From: Bugulina stolonifera
Lineage: Eukaryota; Bryozoa; Gymnolaemata; Cheilostomatida; Bugulidae
DNA: 64,000 nt
Direction: 5' to 3'
Assembly: GCA_935421135.1 (NCBI GenBank)
Contig: OW285192.1
Coordinates: 16,221,001 to 16,285,000 of the forward strand
The position numbers and the translations under genes are program-made. Of this stretch, positions 12,319 to 25,000 are shown piece after piece; the stretch's first letter is position 1, and every line of letters starts with the position of its first letter. The notes under the pieces were generated by a model. That model did not search any database and was not told the origin of the DNA. It was given only the letters and a program-made list of their open reading frames with translations.

Positions 12319-12340
12319 CAGTGATTAACTCTGGAGTAGC
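12319..12340 (-). other. possible 22-nt 5' UTR micro-exon of MS4A-like copy 2
   Basis: On the minus strand a strong acceptor (tctgcccacag) and a strong donor (gtaagt) bracket 22 bases, about 650 bp upstream of the copy-2 start codon. No other exon context supports it, so it could be chance. Confidence 0.25.
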
Positions 12341-14326
12341 CTGTGGGCAGAAAGTATCAGAATTTAGTATAGATGTAGACAAGTACTAACAGTAGGATCA
12401 CACAGCTGGTGAGATATCAGATAAAGAAAGCAAGAGAGTCCAGTCAGTGAGATGTTTACAGTTCGGAGCTAGTATGTGTTATGATATTATGACACTCTGT
12501 AGTAGTAGACCTATACTGTAGTATGCTACTAGTAATGGAGGGATATGAGGTAATATTTGAATAATCAAATGTAGTTCAGATAAGCGTAAACACGTTATTT
12601 CACAACAACATGCCTCTGATTGCTCATATACAATGCCATGAGGGCTACACAAGGAAATGAGCATATTATAATAGAAATATAATATAATATAGAGGTTCAG
12701 GTGTAGAGGCGTGCTTAGTACCAGTTGACTGCATTCTACAACTTGTTCCGGTTATACAACACATGATTCTATTGGATTCATATAAACAAGGAAATGACAT
12801 AATTATACTGACATACCAATGTTGTCATGGCTCACAAGTCACAGTATGTCATATCTAATAATATACTGTTCGGTAGACCTACATGTATATACTGTACACC
12901 GGTATCGCTAATAATACTGCTAGAACATCATATTTACACTACATTTACTTGCCAAGCTGATTAGTAGGCCTATGCTCTACATTGCTACCTTGGACCAGAA
13001 CAACCATATTTTTATCTTGTCAGATTTTTAGTGCTAATTTATCATTTATATATTTTTTGAACAAAAGAATTAAGACTGACCAGCCCAACTATTGAGCTAT
13101 TTTTAGTGTTGAATAAATTTATAGCATGGAAAGTTCTCTCTCTCCTCTCTTATTAAATCTTATTAAATCATTTGGTGGGCGGAGCTAATGGGTTAGCGAG
13201 AAACAAACAAATTTATCAAAAAAATTACTTCTCTCTTTGGCTGAATCAGGAATGTTGCGCAACACCTGTTATTTACAATCATTCAAGGACTATGTATTTC
13301 AACCCACGTGTTTCAAAACAACCTGGATGTGAAAGTTACAGTACAGAATAGGATCTGAGTTAATAGAAGAATCTCTACCATAGCAGTTTGCTACAGATTA
13401 TTTCTAACATAAAAGCTTACTACATATTATCTCTACCATAGGAGTTTTCTACAGATTATCTCTAACATAAAAGTCAGGTAAAGTCATTCAGCAAGTAAAT
13501 TTAAGTAGATACACATGTAATTACTACATGCTATTGTGAGGATGGATGTACACTAAATAAGTACATGTACATGTAAGTACATATACACGTAAGTAAATAT
13601 AAGTACGTGTAAGAACATATAAATTTCAATGTAAGTACATGTAGGTAGATGTAAGTAAGTTTAGGTAGATGTAAGTAAGTTTAGGTAGATGTAAGTACAT
13701 GTAGGTAGTTGTAAGTACATGTAGGTAGAGGTAAGTACATGTAGGTAGATGTAAGTACATGTAGGTAGATGTAAGTACATGTAGGTAGATGTAAGTACAT
13801 GTAGGTAGATGTAAGTACATGTAGGTAGATGTAAGTATATGTAAGTGCATGTATATTACATGTAAGTGCATGTAAGTACGTGTAAGTACGTGTAAGTACG
13901 TGTAAGTGCGTGCAAGTATGTGTAAGTACGTGCAAGTATGTGAAAATACGTGTAAGTACATGTAAGCACATGTAAGTACATGTAGGTAGGTGAGTAAATG
14001 GGTAAGCAGCCCATCATTTTTAATAACACTGGTTAAGTGCATTGTTTTGTTCTATTGTACTCAGGTAGGCCATATAGATAATTGGTGTACAAACAATCAA
14101 ATAAATGCACCCTACATGACTTGTACTTGGTGCTTATGCTAAATACATGTATATGTTCAATAAAAGTTCCATTGCGGTTTTTATAAATTCCATTGTGTGG
14201 ACATTTGTATCGTGTATCAGCTTCACAAATTATCACAATTATAAAGTTATAAAGTTATAAAGGTTATAATGTAAAATGTATCGCATTTGCTTCAGAAAAT
14301 TGCGCAAGTTCACCTGTGCCCTACCT
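12341..14326. other. spacer between divergent MS4A-like genes
   Basis: No coding exon seen. This is the divergent promoter side of copies 2 and 3. It holds a duplicated ctacagattat(c/t)tctaacataaaag segment near 13390-13475 and the 20-bp minisatellite at 13565-13990. Confidence 0.5.
13565..13990. repeat. 20-bp minisatellite rich in gtaagt
   Basis: The core at 13630-13840 is repeats of gtaagtacatgtaggtagat; the flanks are degenerate gtaagtac(g/a)t units. Read backwards it gives Tyr/Leu/His-rich false ORFs. Every unit contains a consensus plus-strand splice donor hexamer. Confidence 0.95.
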
Positions 14327-16954
14327 ATGGACATTGACAGTACTGAAAACTCAAACAGTCAAGTTTCCCCTTTCACCACTCCAGGTGCTAGAGTTATTAG
14401 AAGGTAGGTTTGCTTTCATAAACCTGTTCTCTTGCTCAGCTCTCTACGTAAATCAGCATACAAACCAGTAACCTGTTGAGATGAGATTGGTCATGGACCT
14501 AGAGTAGAAAAAAAACTCTGTTAAGGTATATTGAGTAGTTTGTATTCCCCTACCATTAACTAGTACATCACCTTGCCAACATACCTCCTCCATTCCTCAA
14601 AAGCTGCACATCATTGATTTGCATAATATTTAGAGTATTAGTGTTTTAATTACATGTAACTTATTCTAAATTTATATTGTTGTGGTAGAGTAATGTAATA
14701 TTATATTGTTTTAGTAGTACATCATAAATGTAAGCCCAAGTGACTTGAACGACTGTTACACCATCTACCAATATGACATGTACATGTACATGTACATTTT
14801 TAATTTGAATGCTTTTTATAAAGTGTACACTTCCAGATGTTATTTGGGATAACTGACTGCTAACCATGGGCGCTAACAACAATGATGATATGATAAATTA
14901 TTGGAAAATGTTGGTGCAAGCATGTATCTTAATAATGAATAGTAAGACGAGACACATTTTTATATTTCTGTTGACTCAACAAAAATATAAAAATGCGTCT
15001 CGTCTTACTATTCATGACAAATTATTTATTATCATTGCTAATAAGCTATTGATCATAATCGTTCACCTCTACCAGGTTTGGACTTGCCAAGTTACTGCTT
15101 GGGACACTGTCAGTAGCGTTTGGTATTGCAGCCAGTGCTACTCTAAATAAACGCACCAGTGACTACTACAGTTTGAATGGATATGTCGGAGCGGGTATTT
15201 GGTGTGGTCTGTTTGCTATAGCGTCAGGTGCCGCGGAGCTGGTAACAACGCATAGTGCGATACTGAAGAGAGTAAGTAAGGCTAGCAGTCCGACAGAACT
15301 GTATCGTCTTGATTTTATATCAATCAGTTTGTTGCAGTAAAGGTGAACCAGCCTGTGGTCTACAAATAGCCATACGTGTTTGCTCAAACTGCCTGCTCAA
15401 ACTGTCGATCATATCTATATATCATGCATCTAGTTAGTCTCACACCTTCAATGTTCAACGATTGCTGATGTCCAAACTTGAAATGTAATGCATGTATTAA
15501 CATTTCAATTTGACACTATTTATTAATGCAGTTGAAGCCGAATGAAAATATAGACAAACACTAATTTTTAGGTCAAAGTTTGTATAGCGCTGAATATAAC
15601 TCTGATATGTCTGGCCCTTGCCATGACCTCTATGTCAATATACTCGTTGATTACCACGAGCAAGCCGTGTGGGCCTAAAGACTACCGCATTCAGGAAGAA
15701 TCCGTACAGAACTATGAGCAGTACTCCTCCTACTACTACTACTTCTATGATGAAGATGATAACCTTATCAACACAATACCTGGTCAACTGATAGAGAAAA
15801 AAGACTTCCAATGTCCTGTAAGTATAACAAAGGAACCTATTAAAAAGTTATCTTCTCTCTATAAGGATAGGACAACTTCTTATTATCAGTAACACACGTG
15901 ACCACTGACAATATCCTTCTACTCTCTAATTACTTATTCCAATACAAAATTTTTTTTATTAGAACGTCTTGCAAAATTACCCAAATGATTATTTATACAC
16001 ACACTCTGTGTATGGATATCTGTTACCAATCCAGCCATAATAGTTAGAGATGCTTTCCCCGATTTCTTAGAATTGCACAGTCATTACCCAAAGTTGAACA
16101 ACAATATTTCTATTGAAATAATAGACAGTTGATCTTTGTGCATAGGCATAAACATACACATACATACTATACAATTTGTAGCGGAGAAAGGGCTTGGCTG
16201 TAATTGATGTCTCACTGTTCATCATAGGAATATGTCTAGTGGTTACAGGCATCATAGCCCTTAGGCTATTAATAAAGACTTGGAGAATGAAGATGTCACC
16301 TGTAAACAACACACTGTAAGTGTCTGTTAGTACACTAAACCTACTGTTGTTGCAACTGTCAATTGAAAATGTGATCAAATTCAATTTTAACCTCAGAGTT
16401 GAGATTTGTTGTAGCATACTAATGGGCCTGCTATGCATACACATGAAGTACTAGTTGGAAGTTAATTATAATCTATAACCTATTTACCATCATTACTTTT
16501 GAAATTGTCTTCACTTCTAGACAAATCGATACAACTGCAGTATTAAACTATCAGGTTTCTTTTATACTTCGTGAGAGAGTGAGAATAGATACATGTTGGT
16601 TCAGAATGCTGCCGATATTCAAAATACAGCGGGAGATGTACCTCTCAGACTTTTCTTATAATAATATAAGCTAATACTTTAAATACCCTATTAATTGTTC
16701 ATTTATAATTCTAATGTGATTTATATGCATGAATACGTATATTCTAATTTCTAAATTCATTTCTTGTTTTTAGAAGAGACACATCACAACAGGTTCCTGT
16801 ACAGATTTCAGGAGAGGGCCCATTACTGGCTCTACCACCACCCCAGCCACAGGGTGCAGTGATGTTAGGTGCCGAGTCAGACCTGACTGCTAGTACATCT
16901 AAAGAAATTTCAACTGATCCTCCACCTTCATATGCCTCTCTTTTTCTAAGCTGA
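14327..16954 (+). CDS. MS4A/CD20-like four-pass membrane protein with PPxY tail (copy 3)
   Basis: Five plus-strand exons join in phase to 277 residues: 14327..14403, 15076..15271, 15572..15817, 16182..16315, 16774..16954. The start gives MDIDSTENSNSQVSPF; the split codon AG|G leads into TM1 FGLAKLLLGTLSVAFGIA (27-44). TM2 is GAGIWCGLFAIASGAAEL. TM3 (about 95-118, ALNITLICLALAMTSMSIYS) opens a long acidic, Tyr-rich outer loop (YSSYYYYFYDEDD). TM4 is DVSLFIIGICLVVTGIIAL. The tail ends PPPSYASLFLS, so a PPSY motif sits at 268-271, as in copy 1. The length (277) matches copy 1 (276), which supports both models. Polyadenylation candidates AATAAA lie at 17602 and 17838. It is divergently oriented from copy 2. 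Confidence 0.88.
14864..15061. mobile_element. foldback element with a long internal hairpin
   Basis: Outer ends catgggcgctaac and aagctattgatcataatc resemble the foldback/MITE family arms. Inside, 14935-15016 is a nearly perfect inverted repeat: atgaatagtaagacgagaca followed by ttttatatttctgttga is mirrored by its complement, with a few mismatches. It sits in intron 1 of MS4A-like copy 3 and ends just before the exon 2 acceptor. The ORF starting at 14866 is within it and is not a gene. Confidence 0.65.
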
Positions 16955-17015
16955 TCCCCTACCTTCATATGCCTCCCTATTTCTAAGGTGATCATGCACC
17001 TTCATATGCCTCCCT
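16918..17015 (+). repeat. triplicated stop-region segment of the MS4A-like gene
   Basis: The coding bases ccttcatatgcctc, which encode the PSYAS part of the tail, occur three times at roughly 35-40 bp spacing, followed each time by a t-rich tctttttctaag-like stretch. Only the first copy is translated; the others fall in the 3' UTR after the TGA at 16952-16954. Confidence 0.85.
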
Positions 17016-17530
17016 ACTTTTACTACTATCTGCTATAATCGTGCTGAAACTAATGCAAAGCTGTTTTAGGTTAATCTGACAATTATATAAGTTTACTGTT
17101 TGTGTTAATGTTCATTACTGCTGACACGGCAGCTTTTACTATATAGTTATAAGGTTGTAGAAAAAATTATACATGCCAATATTTTATTATTATATTACAT
17201 GTATATTACCTTAACACTTTTATCAATGCAACTTTGTCAAGTACTTACGGGGTGTATATCTGTCAGCATTTGCAACCTCTTGTTTCTATTTTGACATGCA
17301 TTTACTTTTTTGAATATTTAGCTGTTTTATTTGTTTTACAATCTTCCAATCTTCAGATAACAACATTTAATTTCTGGAGAGCGTAACATTTTCAATATAT
17401 ATATGTGTACATATTATACACTACATTATTGTGATTGGAACACCTACGTGTAAGTGCATTGGTACCCAAATACAGGTTGTTTATATGAATCATTCCAAGC
17501 TGTTCATGATAAAACAACTCCTATACAGTG

Positions 17531-17596
17531 AGTCAGTCAGTCAGTCAGTCAGTCAGTCAGTCAGTCAGTCAGTCAGTCAGTCAGTTAGTCAGTTAG
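17531..17596. repeat. (GTCA)n microsatellite
   Basis: About 16 tandem gtca/tcag units, with two late c-to-t changes. Confidence 0.97.
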
Positions 17597-18695
17597 TCAA
17601 CAATAAAGTTAAAATCGTCTTATGGTGAATACATGCAAATTTTGGTTTCTACTCTAATATCAACATAAAGATATCACTTTATGTTTTCCAACAGATAGTC
17701 AGATTGTAGACTACATGAACCCCACCAAGATCAACCAAAAGCTTTGTACCTACATGTATGTCACGAGAGAAATAGATATATTATATATTATAATGTATAG
17801 ACCGAGTATGTTTATAGAATGTTTTTGCGATTCCAAAAATAAAGAGAAGATAACTACTGAATCAAGTATTTGCACTAAATTGAATTAATATAATCAAACA
17901 GTCAAGTGGCAATGACTCCTAAATCAAGTGTTGACATAATAATTTGGAGTTGTATGCTCTCAATGATGATGAAGCACTGTGCACTGTAAAATTAAATTTC
18001 TATGCGTAGTATAACTGTGGTTCTGTGTAATGGTAGCACTCTGGACTGTATGCTATTTCTCTCAGTGACTTTAAAATCTACATGCATATTTTTAGAATGA
18101 ATGAAAGAGTGACCAAACTGCTCCCCTATCAACTAAAATATAGTACGGCTATGATAGAACCAATGAGAAGTAGCTAGGCCTGACCCCAGGAATTTCCCGA
18201 TATATTAGACTATGGAACTCAGGTACTACTTTAGAACTTTAGTTGTAATGTCACTCAATGGCTGCCAACAATTTTATTGAATAGCCTCAACAATATACAG
18301 ATAAAGTTTGATTTGAATCCAAAAATGTGATCTACATTGTACATGTAAATTACTCCAACAATGTCAGCAAAACCAAAATACAATAAAAATCATATAATAT
18401 GGAATACTCAAGTGTCTGATTGTCTGTAGTTGTCTGCTTCTGGTTGTATCAGTGTATTTTGTCGATATAGCTGGAATATCTGCGTGTTGTATTGATCTAT
18501 ATGGAATGGCAGCGTCGTTGTGTTGAATGAATCCTCTCTGGGATGGCAGCGTCGTTGTGTTGAATGAGTCTGGCTGGAATTATCGTCAGCGTTGCAGTAG
18601 TGAGAATCTGGCTGGATTTATCGTCAGCGTTGTAGTAGTAATAAAATCTAGCTAAATGTGTGTGAATTCTTCTTTGGTTACCATCTTGCCTGTCT

Positions 18696-18870
18696 GCTAC
18701 AGCAGGCAGCAGCAGCAGGCAGCAGCAGCAGCAGCGGTGGCAGGGGCGGCAGCGGCAGAGGCGGCGGCAGAGGCGGCGGCAGAGGCGGCGGCAGCAGCGG
18801 CGGCAGCAGCGGCAGCAGCGGCAGCAGCGGCAGCAGCGGCAGCAGCGGCGGAGAGAGCAGCAGCAGCAGT
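18696..18870. repeat. CAG/CGG-type trinucleotide tract
   Basis: Runs of gcagca, ggcggcagag and gcggcagca make poly-Ala, poly-Gly/Ser or poly-Gln in the three frames. It lies 225 bases before the start codon of the surface-protein gene, so it may be in its promoter or 5' UTR. No frame continues into recognised coding sequence. Confidence 0.9.
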
Positions 18871-19094
18871 AGCAGTAGCCTACTAGTAGTATTAGTTAGT
18901 AGGTCTAGTAATGATTGTAATACAAGTTATTCTGTTTTGTGATTTTATGAATACTTTATTTTAATTATTTGATTGTAGGGTTGGTGTAGAGCGGACAGAC
19001 CTACTCATGTATGTAATGCTCGAGTCAAAGGTCTATGGTCTGAAATAACTTAACCAATCAGAAGGGTTAACAAAAGTCATAATTAATGTCAAAG

Positions 19095-22000
19095 ATGAGT
19101 ATTGACTATGTCGTGCGACGAGGACCTGCGGCAGAATGTACGACTCTCACCAGAAGAACAGGCTGGATTAGTGAGATGATGAATCTCCAGGCCCAAAGAA
19201 ACTGGGAGATATCTGTAGAACCACGCCAGAGGTCACGGCTGAGGCGGTAAACAACATAGAAACAATGCAAGGAGAAATAAAAAATAAGGCGCGTATAAAA
19301 TAGGGACGTATAAAGAAACTGGAAGATGACGCTGAACAGCGAAATATAATCAATAATGACAAGAGATTGTAAGCATTCTTTCACATGTGTACATGTATAT
19401 TCATATCAGCACGCATTCCCAGAACATTTTTATCAATTTATCATAATGTATTTATACTGTTGTGTTGATCTCTACATTATAATATTTATATTTGACTGTA
19501 GTACTGCCTATTGACTACAACATTGCTGTTGTGATTGCTAAAATGGTAGACATTATGCTATTTTTTTAAATACATTCCATATTATAATCGAGCCCAGGGC
19601 TGTAACAACTATTTTTGGCTGAGGGAGCAAAAACCCAGCCCGGAGTATCAGCCAGCTCAGGCTGAATCTGAAAACAGCTTGAAATGTTCTCTATCAAACT
19701 CCAGTCATATACATGCAGGCCACAAACTGTCTTTCAGACTATAACACTGGCCAGAATTTTGTGATCAGTGTGTATAAAGTTCGAATTTGAGAATTGACAC
19801 CAACAAATATTCGTTAGACAGATTTCTGGGGTGGCAAATGCCCACCTTGCCCCCCTGGTTGTTACAGCCCTGATCGAGCCTATAATCGTATACATTTGCA
19901 GTCTTATCGTTAATATACAGGATTATACTGCACGTACCTAATAATTGCTCATTATATTAAACATGTAAGTAATAGGCTAGTATCTAAATGATTTGTTTAT
20001 GATAACTAGATTGTTGTCCATGTCTGACTCTAATGCATAATTAGTGTCCTTTGTGTTGAAATTGTTTCAGCTACCACAGTTTCTGGCTTGTCAGAATATG
20101 CATTGGTGTGTTTGTTACGCTAAACTGTTCTTTAACTACCAATCTCAGCCTGTATGCTCATTCTTGTGTATACATCCTAGTATCAGAGTTACATGACTAA
20201 TACTATGAGAAAAAAATCACCATTTCCATCATATGACACTTGTATTTTGGTTTAGTGTTTGAATGAGCATTGCACTGTATCCATATAAAGAGCTTCAAAT
20301 GTTTTATATCTACATATCGGTTGACTGTAAGTCAGTTGGCTGATATGTCAGCCATTGCATCACCTCGATATTCTGTGCTATCTCTACTTTGATAAGCATG
20401 AAATTCAAATAAAGAAATTAAGATTACTGTCTGTTTGCTGAAAGGATAAATCAGGTTCAACCAATTAAATTTGTTTTCTACTCATATATGCTAGTTTAGA
20501 TACCGTGGCACCATTCTCAAGTCAGCTAGTGGAGGTGTAGGCAGCGGTATGACTTCTTCTACGGCTAAAAATTTTGGTAGTGGTTTTCTCACGACACTAC
20601 TTATAGTCTCGACACTAACATCAGGTATGACAATGAGTATTGCTACCTCTACATGTATTTCCCACACATACAACTGGGTAATTCTAAGTCTCATTCTTTC
20701 AAACATAGAAATGCACGTAGCTGTGTAAAATTGTTGGTCTTAATCAACTTTAACTTTTTCCCACATTAATTCTAGGGTAGTAATAAAAACTATCATTATG
20801 TGAAAAATTATATTGTATTGTGTTATTGTGATATACTATTATATTATGTTGGATTTGCAGAACTATGGTGCAAGTACATAATGATATCATTATGCATAAT
20901 AATTTTCATTATATTGTTCACTGCTATAATTATTTTGAAAGGTAGGTACATGTCTTATCTCTAACCATTGTTTTGTTATAAATAAACAGCTAATGGCCAT
21001 TGGTTTTCCTTTCCTAACCCTACTACTCTACCAAAGCATCAAGATGATGGGGCGGCAGTCTCCCTTCCCTTTAAAATAAATCTCTTTGGTAAAACTTGGA
21101 CACCTGGGACTTCTATTTGGGTAAGTTTTCTGCTTAAAAGCTCCTACAATAATTGTGAGTGCTGCATATAGGCCTGGACCTATATGATATAATTAAAATT
21201 GTTAAAATCATAGTATCTATTGATAGCTAATAAAATTATAATAATTGTAACAACTGTGTTCACCTTTGCAAAAATTATTCACGATCAGATAATTTACTGA
21301 TAAAATGAGTTTTCTTTCAGATTCTACAGCTCAATGGTAGTAAAATAATACAATCTGTACTGTGTACAAAAATCTGTTTTAAATTCTTGACTTTCCAGAG
21401 AGGCTAAATCACCAACATTTTAAGTGAGTCATCGGCCTGCTATGCTGCATGTAGAACGACTATGTGCACAGTTGTGAATTAAGTACAATGTATATTATAT
21501 TCATGCAGTAGTTATCTATTCCTTATCTGCAGTAATCACAAATACAAATACTGAATATACTACTAACTGTGCAGTATCTTTACCCCTTAGATATCAGCCA
21601 ATGGTTACTTGTCCTTTGGGGAAGAAGTAAAGAGATTTAAAAAGGTGACTTACCCAGCTGCCGATAGCGATGCTGACCCAACTCTTATAGCACCATTCAG
21701 GGCCAGAATGCAGTACAGGCCAGATGAAAGGTATGATGAGCTCCGTTTAGTCTGCCGTGTATGTTCATGTACTGAGTTCATCCGACGGTTTATCTCAAGT
21801 AACCAATCATTGTATTAACTGGAATGGAATGTGATAAAAGAGTTATTTTATGATAAGGGAGTGAATTAGCCTCTACACTGCATCAATAGCGTCCTACACA
21901 CCATTCTGGTTACAGCACACCTTCGCTCAACACGACCCTAATGCGTACTCGTAATAAAATCTAATTTTCTATAGAAGTTCGTTTGAAATCTCTTATCAAA

Positions 22001-25000
22001 ATAGAAGAGCACTACCTGATCATTTTCACTGACAGATTGGAATGCTTTTCTTACAACATTCAATCTCAACAGTTTGTCTGAAGGAAGGCTGCCCTTGTAT
22101 ATACATTGTACATATACACATATAATGCCAAACGTCATTTAATACGGACATTTTTATGCGCCTAATTTCTTCTCACTTGAGTGATTCTAACCTTGACTGT
22201 TAATAGGCCTGAACCACCAATCCTAGCCACTGATTGGTATAATATGACATTCTATGGCAACAATCAAAGTTCTTAGTACTTTTTATGAAATTGTGAATTT
22301 CTGTGAAGTTCATGCCATGTACTCATGTCATGTGCCAAGTTAATCACGGTGCTGCGTATTTTTTCTTGCACTATTTTCATAGTATTTTGTGGTATGTTTT
22401 AGTGATAATTTAGCCTCAGTCACCTATAGTCAGAAACTATCTAAACACGGCACAGACAAACTAGACACCCTCATTAGGGCTAACGTACCAGAGGCTAGCT
22501 ACTACTCATCCAAACACATACTTGCAGTGTCCTGGAATAACATATCTTTCTACGGGGGAGACCCTGGAGCCACTCCATACCCGGTATGTATACATCATAA
22601 CATATGCACATGTTGCAGTATTATGATGAGTGGATTATGTTTTCGTAGCCTAGTCCAACACCCAATTCTATATGCTTATAAAATATTTAAACTAATAAAA
22701 ATCTAATTTAGAAAAGGTTTATCGAAGGCAAAGACTTACAGTAACTCACACTATAATTATCACACAACAACCTGTAGTGAAACTTTTATTATTTTCTAGA
22801 GGAATTCGTTCCAAGTGATCATCTCAACCAATGGCTCATCGGCGTTTGCTATTTTCTACTACAAGCATATTGTTTGGACTGGAGGGCATGCAAATGGTGG
22901 GAATTCTAAGACTGGTGTAGGGGCAGACAATCCCCTAGTTCAGGTAAATATGCACTTACTATTGCTTGTCTGTACTTACACAAATCACTTCCTTATAGAG
23001 TTACATGACTTCTACGAGTGTGTACAAGAATCTATGTGTAGTGTGTTTGCTTCATCATTAAGCTTAAAACTTTTTAATTTTTAGTAGTAAAATACATAAA
23101 CTACATAGTTTCCGACTCTAGTAAGAATGAATATAAACCATTGCTAAATTTTCTGGTACAAGGAAGAACTACAAAAGAAGTCCGTGTAATTAATAAATTA
23201 CTAAGCTTGCTGGGAATTGCAATTCTTATGCTGTACATTTACATTATTTGTATTCATAAATAAGCATACCCTTAGACAAGCCTCAATTCAATATTTCAGA
23301 ATGTTTTAAGTCAATACCAACCAATGTTAGAAGATGTTATGTTCAATAATATCAATAGAGATAAAACTACACTGCTTACTATTTACTAACAGTTTTAAGA
23401 GAACACAAATTTCACTTCATGCATAATCATGTATATAATATGGACATGCTTTTAGGCTGGAATGAACATTGGTAAAGGGAAGGGTTTTATTAACATATAT
23501 GACGGTAAGAATATCCTTGACCTTGATATAGAGCAGGGCAGCGGTGGCATTGGACAGTATATCTATGAGATATCCAAACAGCATCCTACAGAACATGGAT
23601 GCGGAGAAAAATATCCAGGTAAAAGATGTATAAAATTTGCATGCTACATGTATGTCTGCAGGAAGCAATATGACTGCCGGCAAATCTTTTGGCAGGCCAG
23701 TTTAAAATATGTCAGATAGAACTGTAGCAAGTCTTAGCACTTCTCTTTAACAACTATGCCATACTGCTAATTTTTTACTCTTCAAATGCGTGGTTAAATT
23801 TCAGACAGTGTATCTATACAGTTGAAACCTACCAGCGGGCACATGTACGGAGGGAACCCTGTTGAGGTGTCTGCCGTCTGTTTCAAGCCGCAGCAGACTA
23901 TCAAGTGCCAGTTCGGCGATCAGGTAAGTACATAGTCAACACTATATGCTTCTACTGGCTGCTGTTTATAACAGTGTGTTGTGCAATAGCAGCCAATTGT
24001 CAAGATAGTTAAAATACAAAATTTCTTCTTCATAATTCATCAAGCTTATTGCATAAATAAAATTATATTGAAATGTGTAATCAGTAGTAATATTGGTGAA
24101 AGCTGCAGCATTCTAACTAAATCATAATTCTATCTACTTTTAGATAGTAAAGGCAGAGTATTTGTCGCCCACAAAGGTACTTTGTTATGTTCCAACATTC
24201 TATGCAAACAAGCAGCAGAAGTTCAGACTCATAGTAGATGGAAAAGTGGTTAAAGGCAAAGGTCATACATCTTATTTATCATGTAAGTTGTCTTACCCTG
24301 CTCTGCAGCATATTTCCAACTCACCTGAATGGCTACATGGGATTTGATGAGTTTCACCACGCAGGCTCCATTGTTCGTAGGTATGACTACAGCACTGCAC
24401 ATAGCTTTAGCTAGAGCCGTTGATTGTAAGAGTTACACCACAGGAAGTAAACAAGAGGCCATATTAGGTTCTGGCTTTAGTTAGTGAACTGTATCAACTG
24501 ACATTCAGCCTATAGGAGTTGTTTCCTTCAAAGAGAAAGCAGAAATAGCTGCTTGGAGTTGCTATATCTGAAACTCATAAATACTAGAGTGGCTCCTGGG
24601 CAGTTCGCTCTTGAAAAGCTCAACATTTTGGTATTCACATGTATTTGGAGATTCAAATGGTGCTTCATTCACTTCAGAAAAAAGCTAGCAGCTTTTGTTG
24701 CTACCTTAACTCATATGCAGGGTATTTTCTATATAATCTGTGAGTTGTTTTACCCTGTGCTAAAATAGTGTTTTATACCTCACATGTTACTAAGGCTAGG
24801 ATAAAATCTCATTCTTTTCCATATCTTCCTGCTAAAAATTCATTTATTTACCTAAAGATTTGTCTCCAAAATAGCTGATACAGCAGAAGTTTGCTTTACT
24901 TTGTTGTCAGCTGATTTCATGTTAAAACTTATTATTTCCTGTATTACAATTTAGTTTCATGACTGAATAATGAAATGTTTTAGCAAATGGTATCAAAGCT

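Larger units (their letters stand above)
16955..19094. other. 3' flank and spacer with several simple repeats
   Basis: No coding exon seen. It contains the 3' UTR of MS4A-like copy 3, the (GTCA)n tract at 17531-17596, two short direct duplications at 18470-18640 (gatggcagcgtcgttgtgtt twice and a tctggctgga..tatcgtcagcgtt unit twice), and the CNG tract at 18696-18870. Confidence 0.6.

Noticed and set aside
13626..14042. 138- and 96-residue minus-strand ORFs rich in TYMYLHLPTC
   Set aside because: Translation of the 20-bp minisatellite.
14866..15150. 94-residue ORF starting MGANNNDD
   Set aside because: Lies in the foldback element and overlaps the true MS4A-like exon in another frame.
18656..18942. 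Ala-rich and Gly/Ser-rich ORFs
   Set aside because: Frames of one trinucleotide tract with no splice link to other coding sequence.
20491..20706. 71-residue minus-strand ORF
   Set aside because: Antisense shadow of exon 2 of the surface-protein gene.
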